In this document: positions 41,775-50,116 of the stretch, piece by piece
Layout of the letters: each line of letters begins with the position of its first letter
How positions within the stretch are numbered: the stretch's first letter is position 1
Program-made: the position numbers and the translations under genes
Notes under the pieces: generated by a model
Databases searched by the model: none
Told to the model about the DNA's origin: nothing
What the model saw: only the letters and a program-made list of their open reading frames with translations
Assembly: GCA_021776795.1 (NCBI GenBank)
Contig: JAJFFC010000012.1
Coordinates: 110,724 to 174,723, forward strand
Source: Planctomycetota bacterium
GTDB lineage: Bacteria; Planctomycetota; UBA1135
DNA length: 64,000 bases
Direction of reading: 5' to 3'

Positions 41775-42682
41775 ACTCGCGCCGTGGCATGACCTTGCTT
41801 GAGGTCACCTTAGCCCTTGGATTGCTTGCCGTTCTATCGGTTTTCGTGATGCAGGTCATCAACTCAGTGACCGACCTATGGTCCAGCGGAGAACGGCGCG
41901 GACGCGGAGACCTGGTCTTCGCTACTGCAGTCGAGCGTTTCCGTGGAGATTTAGGGGCACTCCATCGCGGTCGTCGCGGTTGGTTCATTCTGGACACTTA
42001 CATCGCCGAGCCTGAAGAAGAAGGCCAGCCGGCCTGGCGTTTACCTCGCCTGCGCTTTCTTGCCGAAGGCGCTGCCCTACCCGACCTTGATCCCTCCGGC
42101 CGCCATGGCGTAGAAGTGATGTGGGTCGTCGAGCCAGAGCGCAGTGGTACTAACAACCGCTTGTCGCGCCTCGTGCGCTATGGCCAAATCGAAGGAGATG
42201 GCGTCGGCCTTCGCGATGGGGGCCAAGCCGAGCGCCTTCGCCGCCAAGGCGATGGCTTGGTCGTGCTCGACGGATTGTTGTGGGCTGAGTTCCATGCCGC
42301 CGACCCCATTCGCGGTGGTGCGCTGTCGGAGCGCCTGCGCATTGAGCCCAATATGCCGGTGGATTTTCCGAGTCGGATTGAGTTATTGGTGGAAGGGGTT
42401 TCGGGTGCGCTGCGTGCCCGCCCACCGGTTCTCGATGATGAAATCTCGGCCGAGACCATCAACATTCGCGTGCGCGGTACCGCGCCTTTGGAGCAACCGG
42501 CCTACGCCCTAATTGAGCGCGAGTGGGTTCAACTCGGTGGCAACTTCCCCCAACTCACCTTGCCCCAACGCGGCATTCGCGACAGCATCCCGATGCCCCA
42601 TGCTGCGCGCACGCCCATCTACATGCCCGAGAGCCATCAGGCCGTGAACCCCTTGCCCGGACAGGGGAGGCGCCAGAAATGA
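41771..42682 (+). CDS. GspJ-like minor pseudopilin
   Basis: This 303-residue protein has a prepilin signal NSRRGMTLLEVTLALGLLAV, with cleavage after Gly6 and Glu at mature +5. The helix is followed by RRGRGDLVFATAVERFRGDLG and a beta-rich body with GVEVMWVVEPERSGTNNRLSR, the usual GspJ order. The C-terminal 60 residues are proline-rich and probably extended. AGGAGG precedes the ATG, which overlaps the stop of the GspK-like gene. In known systems GspJ, GspI and GspK form the pseudopilus tip, and their adjacency here fits that. Confidence 0.82.
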   Translation: MNSRRGMTLLEVTLALGLLAVLSVFVMQVINSVTDLWSSGERRGRGDLVFATAVERFRGDLGALHRGRRGWFILDTYIAEPEEEGQPAWRLPRLRFLAEGAALPDLDPSGRHGVEVMWVVEPERSGTNNRLSRLVRYGQIEGDGVGLRDGGQAERLRRQGDGLVVLDGLLWAEFHAADPIRGGALSERLRIEPNMPVDFPSRIELLVEGVSGALRARPPVLDDEISAETINIRVRGTAPLEQPAYALIEREWVQLGGNFPQLTLPQRGIRDSIPMPHAARTPIYMPESHQAVNPLPGQGRRQK

Positions 42683-43095
42683 AGCGCGGGTTCACGATTC
42701 TCGAGGTGCTCATCGCTATGGCGATCTTCCTTTTCGGCATTTCTGCCCTGCTCGCCATGTTCCAAGTGGGGGGTGGATTTGAGCAGGAGGCACGTGTGCA
42801 CGCCGAGCTCGCCCCCGTTCTTGTGCCCCTGGTGGCCCAGCTCCAGCAGGAGGCCTGGGAACTCGATGCCTCCGGTAACCCAACCAAAATCAGGTTGTAT
42901 GTTGGAGAGACGGTCCCGGGTGCCCCGGACTACCGTTTCGATCTCGAAGTCCTTCCCGAAGGTCAGGACCCTGCCCTTCGCCGCGCCGTGTTGCGTTTCT
43001 ACAAACGAAGCCCGGAGCGCGTTCTTGCCCGCTTGCCGATTGTTCTCACTCGCAGCGTGCCGATTACTCGCCGTTTGCAGCTCCAGAAGCCATGA
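42679..43095 (+). CDS. GspI-like minor pseudopilin
   Basis: This 138-residue protein has a short prepilin leader (MKRG before FTILEVLIAMAIFLFG), Glu at +5, and a small globular domain of the GspI size class. ATG at 42679 overlaps the stop of the GspJ-like gene in ATGA and is preceded by AGGGGAGG. An open frame 52 codons longer is antisense-like and would bury the prepilin signal. The C-terminal strands (VLARLPIVLTRSV) resemble other bacterial GspI or PilV-type pseudopilins only loosely. Confidence 0.82.
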   Translation: MKRGFTILEVLIAMAIFLFGISALLAMFQVGGGFEQEARVHAELAPVLVPLVAQLQQEAWELDASGNPTKIRLYVGETVPGAPDYRFDLEVLPEGQDPALRRAVLRFYKRSPERVLARLPIVLTRSVPITRRLQLQKP

Positions 43096-44567
43096 TTCTC
43101 AGTCTCTCACTTGCCTTTGCCTTGGCCGTCCCGGTGGCCCAAGAACCTGCCGACGAATTGGTTCGTCTGCGTGACGGTCGCCTCTTGGTTGGCGCCATTG
43201 AGGGCCATGACCTAGATGGCTTTGTCTTGAGCGAAGCACGAGCCGGTGGTTTGTATCGCTTGTCTTGGGGGGATTTGTTCCCTGGCGAAGCGGAGCGTTT
43301 GCGCCAAAGCTTTGGCTATAACGACACCACCGAGGTGCCGATGACTTCGGCCTCGCGGTTGTTGCTGAATAATGGTCGCGAATTGGTGGGACGCATTTTG
43401 CGCCAAGACGATCGGCAGATTGAGTTGCGCCGTCGCGAGACCACGACCATTGTGCCTTTGCAAAGTCTGGCAGCTCCTCCGGAAACCATTACTGTGGAAG
43501 CTGCCTCGGTGCTCACGCCTGAACAGTATTACGCCGAACGATTGCCGCAGGTCGATACTACCGACAGCTATGACCAGTTCGCCTTTGCCCAAGATTTGCA
43601 AACCATGTTTGCTTTGGACCAGGCCAAGGAACATTTCGAATTGTGCAAGGACTTGGCAGCCGCTGAAGGTGACACTCCTTTGGTGACCAGAGCCGAGGGC
43701 GCACTGGTGCAGTTGGAGCAAACCATTGCCAACCGCGACGAAGCTGAATACCTAGAGAACATTCGCGCCGCCATGCATCGGTCTCGCTTTACCGAAGCCA
43801 AGGCGCAGCTCGAGAGCTACGAAAACACCTTTCCAGATCCAGGTCTTCGTGGTGAGTACCTGCAGCTGACCGACCTTTTCGATGTGCGCCAAGAACTGGC
43901 CGCGGTCGAATATTTGGAGCGCCATTGGTTTAACCGCACGGTCAAGCTGCTCAAGCGCAAGGCGCTCGAGAAAGATGCCTCGGTGGATCAGATGATTGCC
44001 TACATCGAAGGGGAGTTGCCCTTGGCAGTTCGCACCACCATGCTCGACGAGCTGAGTGAGATTAACGACCAGCTTGACATCGGCGCCATCGATGGGCTGT
44101 GGGCACAACGATTAGCCGTTGGCGCCTCTCTGCACTCGGCCGGCTTTGGTGACGGCACTTGGATTCTTGGCGAAGACAAGGCTCGCGCAGGCTTGGTCGA
44201 AGAGAAAGAGGCCAAGGACGATGGCAAGACCGCGCAGCAGCGCGAAATGGAAGATCGCATGAAGCGATACCTGAGCAACCTGGAAGCGCAGCGACGTTCC
44301 GCCTCAGGTGGCGACAGCGAAGCCAAGCCGGAAGATTGGTGGCGCAAGGCTTCGGTCTCGCAGCGCTTCCAGTGGCTACTGGCTTACTATGCCGAGTTCA
44401 GTGGGGACTACAAACTGATTAACGTGAAGTACAGCTACTGCCCAACTTGTGCTGGCGCTGGCGTGATTGAAACGCTCGATGTCACCGCACAAGGCTCGGA
44501 ATCGCGTCGCACCAAGTGCCCAACTTGTCACGGCGTGCAAGTGCGTCGCGGCATTAGCTTTAAGTGA
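43092..44567 (+). CDS. Secreted protein with two SH3/Sm-like repeats and a C-terminal zinc ribbon; function unknown
   Basis: This 491-residue protein has a hydrophobic N-terminus (MILSLSLAFALAVPVAQ) likely to be a signal peptide. Two similar beta units follow: VRLRDGRLLVGAIEGHDLDG and, about 65 residues on, LLLNNGRELVGRILRQDDRQ. Each has the D/N-G-R-x-L-V-G pattern of small SH3-like barrels. The middle is helical (about 150-430) with a charged linker. The last 45 residues contain CPTCAGAG and CPTCHG, a DnaJ-type zinc-binding pair, which is odd for an exported protein. It overlaps the GspI-like gene by four bases and the next gene by one. It may be an assembly factor of the machine, but I do not recognise it. 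Confidence 0.6.
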   Translation: MILSLSLAFALAVPVAQEPADELVRLRDGRLLVGAIEGHDLDGFVLSEARAGGLYRLSWGDLFPGEAERLRQSFGYNDTTEVPMTSASRLLLNNGRELVGRILRQDDRQIELRRRETTTIVPLQSLAAPPETITVEAASVLTPEQYYAERLPQVDTTDSYDQFAFAQDLQTMFALDQAKEHFELCKDLAAAEGDTPLVTRAEGALVQLEQTIANRDEAEYLENIRAAMHRSRFTEAKAQLESYENTFPDPGLRGEYLQLTDLFDVRQELAAVEYLERHWFNRTVKLLKRKALEKDASVDQMIAYIEGELPLAVRTTMLDELSEINDQLDIGAIDGLWAQRLAVGASLHSAGFGDGTWILGEDKARAGLVEEKEAKDDGKTAQQREMEDRMKRYLSNLEAQRRSASGGDSEAKPEDWWRKASVSQRFQWLLAYYAEFSGDYKLINVKYSYCPTCAGAGVIETLDVTAQGSESRRTKCPTCHGVQVRRGISFK

Positions 44568-45529
44568 TGCTTACTCATCGACGGCGCAAGATGACGCGCC
44601 GTCCTTGGTCGGCTTGCTTGCTTTTTCTTCTAGCCGCCTGCGTCATCGAAAACCCTACGCCCGCAGCGCCGGGCCCCATCCTGTTTGGCAATGGCCAGCC
44701 TCTGATGAGCGGAAACCTAGTCGCGGGTGCCGCTCTCGATTTGCGCGCCTTTGCCGCGGAGCTGGCCTTCACGCTGCCTGCAGAAAGCCGCGAAGTTTTG
44801 CGCGCGATTCACCGCACCGAGCTGGCCCGCCGCGAAGCCATGCGCTTGGGAATTTCGGTGTCCTCGGAATTGGTCGAGCAACGAGTGGAGCGTTTCGAGC
44901 AAGAGCTGCGCGGAAGTGTGGGGGAAGCCCCTAACTCCGCAGGCGCGGAAGAGCTCGCTCCGCTCGATCGCTGGAGCCAAGAGCGTTACGGCCAAGATTG
45001 GGCACCCATTCGCCAAGTCTTTGCCAATCACGTCGCCGACAATCTGCGCTACCAGTTGGTCCTACGCGCTTCCTCGTATGAAGTTCCTCGGCTTCGACTG
45101 TTGTGGTTGGTCGCTCGCGACGAAGCCACCGCTCAGGAGTGGCAGCGCAGCATCCAAGCAGGCCGCGACCCCAAGAGTTTGCTTGCCGCAAGCCTGCTGC
45201 GTCCGCCTCTGGCCGACGGCAGCTGGCCGCCGCTACCACTGTGGCCAGGGGAGCTGCTGGCCGAAATGGGGCGGGAAGCCAAGGCAGGCTCGGTTTTAGG
45301 TCCTCTGCGCTTCTCCGGCGACGCCACCTGGCGCGTGGCCTTTGTGCTGGAGGTCCTGCCGCCCTCAGCAATGCCCCCACAGAGCGTCCTGCTGGAGAGA
45401 TTAGAAGCTCGCCAGGTCGACCCGCTGGAGGCGCGGGCATGGTTCGAGGCCATGAGCCTTCGCTATACTGCTTCCAACGAATTCCCATCGGTCCAAGCAC
45501 CGAAGCCTGCCTTTGTCCCTCTCCGCTGA
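44567..45529 (+). CDS. SurA-like periplasmic lipoprotein (parvulin family)
   Basis: This protein has up to 320 residues. The ATG at 44567 overlaps the previous stop (TGATG). A second ATG at 44591 would put the lipobox (CLLFLLAAC) nearer the N-terminus and is equally plausible. After the lipidated cysteine, helical segments (VLRAIHRTELARREAMRLGI, VEQRVERFEQELRG) resemble the SurA N-domain. The C-terminal part (YEVPRLRLLWLVARDEATA ... AKAGSVLGPLRFSGD) has parvulin-domain spacing. It would help fold secreted proteins or pseudopilus components in the periplasm. Isomerase residues are not clear. Confidence 0.68.
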   Translation: MLTHRRRKMTRRPWSACLLFLLAACVIENPTPAAPGPILFGNGQPLMSGNLVAGAALDLRAFAAELAFTLPAESREVLRAIHRTELARREAMRLGISVSSELVEQRVERFEQELRGSVGEAPNSAGAEELAPLDRWSQERYGQDWAPIRQVFANHVADNLRYQLVLRASSYEVPRLRLLWLVARDEATAQEWQRSIQAGRDPKSLLAASLLRPPLADGSWPPLPLWPGELLAEMGREAKAGSVLGPLRFSGDATWRVAFVLEVLPPSAMPPQSVLLERLEARQVDPLEARAWFEAMSLRYTASNEFPSVQAPKPAFVPLR

Positions 45530-46286
45530 AACCCCTGAGCCCGCATCGCCGGCCACCGCCGCGATTCCTGAGGACCGCCTGCGCTTGCTGTTCGCTTTGC
45601 TGTTCAGCTCGCAAGAGGCCGTGACCATGGAGCGGATGCGCCAAGTGCTCTACCCGACTCAGGGACCAGCCGAGGGTAAGGATGAGAGTCAGGGTGAGGA
45701 ACAAGACGCCGTCCCGGCGCCAGCCCCCGCAGAAGAAGTGGCCTCGCCGCGTCAGCACCTCGAGGCCCTCGAAGCCTGGATGGAAGAGCGCAATCTGCCC
45801 CTAGTGCTGCACCAGGTGGGGAAGAGCTACCGCCTGCTGACCACCGAGGACTATGCCGATGACCTGCAGGCCGCGCGCAAGGCCAGTCGTGCAGAGCGCG
45901 TCGGCCCCGCCGCCCTCGAAGTTTTGGCGCTGGTGGCCTATCGCCAGCCCTTACTCAAGGCCGACATCGACGCCATCCGCGGGGTTAAATCCGGCGGCCA
46001 TCTGCGCCATCTCTTGGATTTACGCCTAGTGCGCATTCTCGGCCGCGCAGAGCTGCCAGGCCGCCCCTTCCTCTACGGCACGACCCGGACCTTCCTCGAT
46101 CGTTTTGGCCTGCGCGACCTCTCTGAGTTGCCCGAGGCCGGTCGTTTGGCCTCCTCCGCCGAGCCGGGCGTAAGTTTGAGTCCGCCTGCAGCGGAAAGCG
46201 TGGCAAGCGCAGCTCCCTCCGGAAACCCGGAAAGCGCTACTCCAGCCGCAGAGCCCGAGGTTTCGGGCACGAGCGCCAACGAGTAG
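45513..46286 (+). CDS. scpB: Segregation and condensation protein B
   Basis: This 257-residue cytosolic protein binds ScpA-SMC (condensin). The winged-helix pair is recognisable: RLRLLFALLFSSQEAVTMERM near the start, and the conserved GPAALEVLALVAYRQPLLKAD and RGVKSGGHLRHLLDLRLVRILG in the second half, ending GTTRTFLDRFGL. An acidic, proline-rich insert (about 48-78) interrupts the first domain, and an Ala/Pro/Ser-rich tail of about 55 residues follows the last helix. TTG at 45513, overlapping the preceding gene by 17 bases, is the only start that keeps the first winged helix. It is functionally unrelated to the pseudopilins but apparently co-transcribed. Confidence 0.88.
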   Translation: MSLSAETPEPASPATAAIPEDRLRLLFALLFSSQEAVTMERMRQVLYPTQGPAEGKDESQGEEQDAVPAPAPAEEVASPRQHLEALEAWMEERNLPLVLHQVGKSYRLLTTEDYADDLQAARKASRAERVGPAALEVLALVAYRQPLLKADIDAIRGVKSGGHLRHLLDLRLVRILGRAELPGRPFLYGTTRTFLDRFGLRDLSELPEAGRLASSAEPGVSLSPPAAESVASAAPSGNPESATPAAEPEVSGTSANE

Positions 46287-46343
46287 GCGAAGGGCGGCGG
46301 CGAGGGTAGACTTTGCGGCTACCTGTCGCGGTACCCGCACCCC

Positions 46344-48110
46344 ATGAGCACCTCGAAGTCTAAGAAAGACGGCCAGCCTAAGGTCGTCGATCAACACGCC
46401 CCCGTCCAAACCCAATCCATGTCGCGTGGCAAACGCGCCCTGATTTTGGCGGTGTCGATTTTCTGTCTGCTGATCTTCTCGGTCACAGGCCCCATGAGCG
46501 ATGTTTTCGCGCAGTGGATGGGCGGTGGCCCTCCGGTGCTTGGAGTCGTGGATCTCCCGAGCGGTGAGCACGAAATCGACCAAAATGAGTACCGCCGCGC
46601 GGCCATGAACATGGAATGGGAGGGCCGCTTGCTCGGTCGCACCACCATGCCCGATGACGACACCGAATCGGTCCTGGCTTATGCCACGCTCATGCTGCTT
46701 GCCGATGAGATGGAAGTCGCCGTTTCGGACGGTCAACTGCAGGCGCAGTTGCAGCCTTTCGCCCAGCAAGGCGCCGAGGCCTACCGCAGCTTCTTCCGCA
46801 GCTACCGCTTCCCCAGCGCCATCGCCTTTGAGAACCAGGTGCGCCAACTGTTGCGCATTCAGGCCGTGTTGTCCTTGCTCTCCGTCGCCGCTGTCGCCTC
46901 CGAAGAAGACGCACTCGCGCAATGGCAAGAAGACCACGAAGAAATGCGCGTGGCCTATACCGTGTTCTACCCATCGGCCTTCGCCGACAAGGTCATGAAC
47001 CTGGAAGCCACCGAGGAAGAGCTGCAAGAGTTGTACGACAACGGCTTAACCCCAATCCAGCGCGCTGACCTCGAAAACGAGCAAGCAGTTGCCTTCCAAA
47101 CCGTGGTCCTCACCGCTGAAGACCTCGATTCCGATGCGGTTAAGGCTTGGTACCAGCCAGAGGAACCCAGCGAAGAAGCGCTGAATGGTTTCTACAACAG
47201 CAACAAGTTCAGCTTGTACCGTCGCCCTGAGCCCGAAGATGGCCAGGAAGTCGCCACGGAGCTCGGTATGCACCTGACTCAGGAAGAGCTTGGAGATCGC
47301 CTTCGCCGCGATTATCTGCTGAACAAAGCCATCAATGAGTTGGCTTTCGATTTGCCTGCAGCCGAAGACGTCGGTGCCTTTGCGGACGAACGCGGTGCCA
47401 CGCTTCTCGACTTCCCAGAGCCCATCGCCCTCAGTGGCCTGGTCGATTTGGAAACGATTGGGCACATTAGCCTGCGCCGTCTGTTCCAGGGCGAAGACAC
47501 CATCTGGATGCCGAACCCGGTGCAGATGGAGGACAGTGCATACCTCATGCGCCCGATGTCGCGCACCGAGCGCGAGTTGCCAGCCTTGGCCGACATTCGC
47601 GAAGACCTCATGACCATTTGGCGTGAGAGCAAGCAACAAGAGTTGGCCGAAGAAGCTGCACAGGCTTTTGTCGACGCCCTGCCTCGTCCGGAAGGCGCAC
47701 TGGAAGGCGACCCGGCAGTTCTTTCCGCAGAAGAGTTCACCGCTGCCGCCAGCGCGGCTGGCCAAGCCATGGAGGACATGGGTTGGGTTTCTCGCCGAGC
47801 ACGCCCTGCGGCGGATCCAGACTGGCCCTCAGATGCCACCATCTTGCGCGGTTTGCGCGCGAAGATTGGCGGTAGCTTGCCAGACCTCCTCGACGGCGAA
47901 GTCGTCGGCCCGGAAGACTTTGGCGAAGACGGCATTGCCGTGGCGCAAATGGTGGAGCGGCGCATGCCTGAAACCGCCACGATGTGGCCGATGGAGCGTG
48001 ACCGCGCCCTGATGATGAACCAGTACCTGAGCCAACAACGGTTCATGAGCGACTTGGTTTCCTTCGAAGGCCTTTCGCGCGCTTACAACCTGCGCAAGAC
48101 CGGCGAGTAG
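46344..48110 (+). CDS. PpiD/SurA-like membrane-anchored chaperone
   Basis: This 588-residue protein has a polar, lysine-rich start, one helix (about 31-50, ALILAVSIFCLLIFSV), and a large periplasmic part. The segment after the helix (DQNEYRRAAMNMEWEGRLL, then VLAYATLMLLADEMEVAVSD) matches the SurA_N-type helical domain of PpiD. A parvulin-like region may lie at about 330-420 (ADERGATLLDFPEPIALSG), but the catalytic pattern is degenerate. It would assist folding of proteins leaving the Sec machinery. The 57-base gap upstream holds a TAGACT box at 46307-46312. The gene ends in an imperfect 25-base tandem duplication that continues past the stop. Confidence 0.72.
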   Translation: MSTSKSKKDGQPKVVDQHAPVQTQSMSRGKRALILAVSIFCLLIFSVTGPMSDVFAQWMGGGPPVLGVVDLPSGEHEIDQNEYRRAAMNMEWEGRLLGRTTMPDDDTESVLAYATLMLLADEMEVAVSDGQLQAQLQPFAQQGAEAYRSFFRSYRFPSAIAFENQVRQLLRIQAVLSLLSVAAVASEEDALAQWQEDHEEMRVAYTVFYPSAFADKVMNLEATEEELQELYDNGLTPIQRADLENEQAVAFQTVVLTAEDLDSDAVKAWYQPEEPSEEALNGFYNSNKFSLYRRPEPEDGQEVATELGMHLTQEELGDRLRRDYLLNKAINELAFDLPAAEDVGAFADERGATLLDFPEPIALSGLVDLETIGHISLRRLFQGEDTIWMPNPVQMEDSAYLMRPMSRTERELPALADIREDLMTIWRESKQQELAEEAAQAFVDALPRPEGALEGDPAVLSAEEFTAAASAAGQAMEDMGWVSRRARPAADPDWPSDATILRGLRAKIGGSLPDLLDGEVVGPEDFGEDGIAVAQMVERRMPETATMWPMERDRALMMNQYLSQQRFMSDLVSFEGLSRAYNLRKTGE

Positions 48111-48133
48111 AAGCCTGCGCAATGCCGGCGAGT
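48089..48133 (+). repeat. Imperfect tandem repeat across the end of the PpiD-like gene
   Basis: CCTGCGCAAGACCGGCGAGT (48089-48108) is repeated as CCTGCGCAATGCCGGCGAGT (48114-48133) with a 25-base period. The first copy encodes the last codons and leads into the stop codon. The second is untranslated. A local duplication is the simple explanation. Confidence 0.6.
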
Positions 48134-48150
48134 CGGGCAGAAGGCCCGGC
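48132..48150. terminator. Possible bidirectional hairpin between convergent genes
   Basis: GTCGGGC (48132-48138) can pair with GCCCGGC (48144-48150) around AGAAG, with one G-T pair. It lies in the 54-base gap between the PpiD-like and O-antigen-ligase-like genes. No T-run is present on either side, so it would be a weak or Rho-assisted terminator at best. Confidence 0.3.
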
Positions 48151-48164
48151 GCAATCCCACCGCG

Positions 48165-50093
48165 CTAGTTGTTCTGGAGCTGTGGCCAGTTGGGATAAAC
48201 CCGCAGGCACAGCTCCTCGAGCAGGCGCTGGTCATGACTCTCGAGTCGCGCGGCGCGCTCGATGACCGCCTTGTTGCCCGGAAGATAACTGGCAGCTTGC
48301 ATTAAGCTGCGCTTGACTTGGGCGTCGTCGCCCTCGACTTGGGCGAGACAGGCTTCGGCGAGGTTCATGGCCGCCCACAGATCGGCAGCTCCTGGAATCC
48401 CTTGCTTGACCAGTTGCACTGCACGGGAACGGTACTCGTCGCGATAGTGGGTAAGCCAGCGCACCCGCGCATCTTGGATGGAAGGCTCATAGGGTGCGAA
48501 GGATTCGCCGCGACCAATCAGACCACGCAGCAGTGTTTCGTCGCCATCGGGAGCTTCGAACTCAATCTTGATCGCCGCGGTCAGGGCGGAGAGGTCATAT
48601 GGGGCCACCATCAGCGCCTGACGCAGGCACAGTCGAGCTTCATCATAATGATTTGCGGCAAGGTAATAACTACTGAGAAGAACCCAGCAGCGACTATCCC
48701 AACTGCGCGCTTCGACGGCGTCATTCATCGCCTGGGCATCGAACTCTTCGCCGGCGAAAGCCTTTGCGGAGAGTTGTTCGCCACGCCATTGTGGCCATGC
48801 CGGAACAACGGCCACCACGCCTAGGGCAAGGGTGGCAACGGGTGCCACGGCGCGGAGCTTGGCGCCAATCCCAGACCCAGATTGCCCCAGGGAGGAGGCC
48901 GCGCGGCCTTCGCCGTAGCCGCGGAAATCATGCGCCAGCAGCAGGGCAGCCATGCCGAGGGCCGCAGGGTTGTCGCTGAAGGGGGAGCGCACCAAGGCCA
49001 GAATTCCCAAGGCAAGCCATGGGCCGTCGGTCAGGTGAGGACCAGATTGGTGGACTTGCCGCGCGCGCAAGAGCCGCAGCAGCATGGCCAAGAGAAGTGC
49101 CGCCCCCAACCAACCACTCTCCAGGATCGCCAACAAGATTTCGTTGTGTGGCGTTTTGGGTTGGCGCAGACGACCAGCTTCGCGCAAGGCTTCGCGCCCG
49201 GCCATGGCCTCGGCTTCTGGGCGCCACGAGGGATAATCGTTTTCAAATTGCCCCAGGCCGAGCCCACCTGGAGTGGCGGCGAACTTGGCGGCCGAGGCCT
49301 TGTCAATTTCCCAGCGCACCTCCATACCGCGTGGAACCTCGGTGACCGGGCCATCGCCGCCGCCAGCATTGAGGAGAGGGCGTAGCAGTTCGCCGCAAAC
49401 GAAGAGCGCCACAATCGCGATCCAGCCTACGCGCCGGTCCCGCTGCCGCCATAGCCCCAGGGCGACGCCGGCCAGGAGGGCGAGGCGACCTGCATTGGAG
49501 GACAGAAAGCCCGCTTCCAGAGCCATCGGCGCGCACACCAAGAGCCAAAGCACAGGACGCTGGCGCAGCGAGGGCAGAAGCGCGACCGCCAAGAGTAGGC
49601 AGGGCACCAGGACCTCGGTGGCTTGGCTGAGCCCTTGGAAGGGGTAAGCAGGGCGCAGGCGGCCAAAGGGCACGACGCCGGGAAGGTTGAGGCCGCAGGC
49701 TTGGACCAAGGCGAAGGCGCCTGCCGCGGCGACGGCGTAGACCAGTGGCTTGAGCCACGCGGCGGAAGCTTCACGCGGTAGGGAGCTTGCGACCAGGGCG
49801 GCAAGGAGCCAAGCGCTCAGGAGCGGTGCACGGTCGGCGAGGCCGCCAACCAGGGGTGCCCAGCCCGCAACGTCTTGTGAGGCGAGAACCAGGGGGAACA
49901 GTGCGCAAAGAAGCGCGCCGCACCAGAGCCAAAAACCTGGCAGGGCAGTAGGCAGCTGCCGAGGCTTCGCGAACACGGCGAAGGCAGCCAGTAGAACCAC
50001 CAAGAAGGAGAACAGGGCGCCGTCGGCGCGAGAGGCGTCGAGGGCGGAAACGTTCCAGGTCCACAGCGGCAAAATGACCGCTGCCACACCCAA
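48165..50093 (-). CDS. O-antigen-ligase-like polytopic membrane protein with C-terminal TPR-like helices
   Basis: This is a protein of about 642 residues with ten or more helices up to about residue 440. It has the Wzy_C/WaaL-type signature: a periplasmic loop with GGLGLGQFENDYPSWRPEA, then TPHNEILLAILESGWLGAAL (Pro-His-Asn-Glu with a following helix). The C-terminal 180 residues are soluble and TPR-like (SSYYLAANHYDEARLCLRQA), as in some TPR-bearing ligases. Such proteins ligate or polymerise surface glycans in the periplasm. The start is TTG at 50093 or GTG at 50087, 23 bases after ftsY. The glycan substrate is unknown. Confidence 0.8.
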   Translation of the reverse strand: MGVAAVILPLWTWNVSALDASRADGALFSFLVVLLAAFAVFAKPRQLPTALPGFWLWCGALLCALFPLVLASQDVAGWAPLVGGLADRAPLLSAWLLAALVASSLPREASAAWLKPLVYAVAAAGAFALVQACGLNLPGVVPFGRLRPAYPFQGLSQATEVLVPCLLLAVALLPSLRQRPVLWLLVCAPMALEAGFLSSNAGRLALLAGVALGLWRQRDRRVGWIAIVALFVCGELLRPLLNAGGGDGPVTEVPRGMEVRWEIDKASAAKFAATPGGLGLGQFENDYPSWRPEAEAMAGREALREAGRLRQPKTPHNEILLAILESGWLGAALLLAMLLRLLRARQVHQSGPHLTDGPWLALGILALVRSPFSDNPAALGMAALLLAHDFRGYGEGRAASSLGQSGSGIGAKLRAVAPVATLALGVVAVVPAWPQWRGEQLSAKAFAGEEFDAQAMNDAVEARSWDSRCWVLLSSYYLAANHYDEARLCLRQALMVAPYDLSALTAAIKIEFEAPDGDETLLRGLIGRGESFAPYEPSIQDARVRWLTHYRDEYRSRAVQLVKQGIPGAADLWAAMNLAEACLAQVEGDDAQVKRSLMQAASYLPGNKAVIERAARLESHDQRLLEELCLRVYPNWPQLQNN

Positions 50094-50116
50094 CCGCGGC
50101 AGCCACAGTTGCGGGT

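Noticed and set aside
46026..47027. Open frame of 333 codons on the minus strand across scpB and the PpiD-like gene
   Set aside because: It is antisense to two well-supported genes. The repetitive His/Gly-rich composition is typical of a shadow frame.
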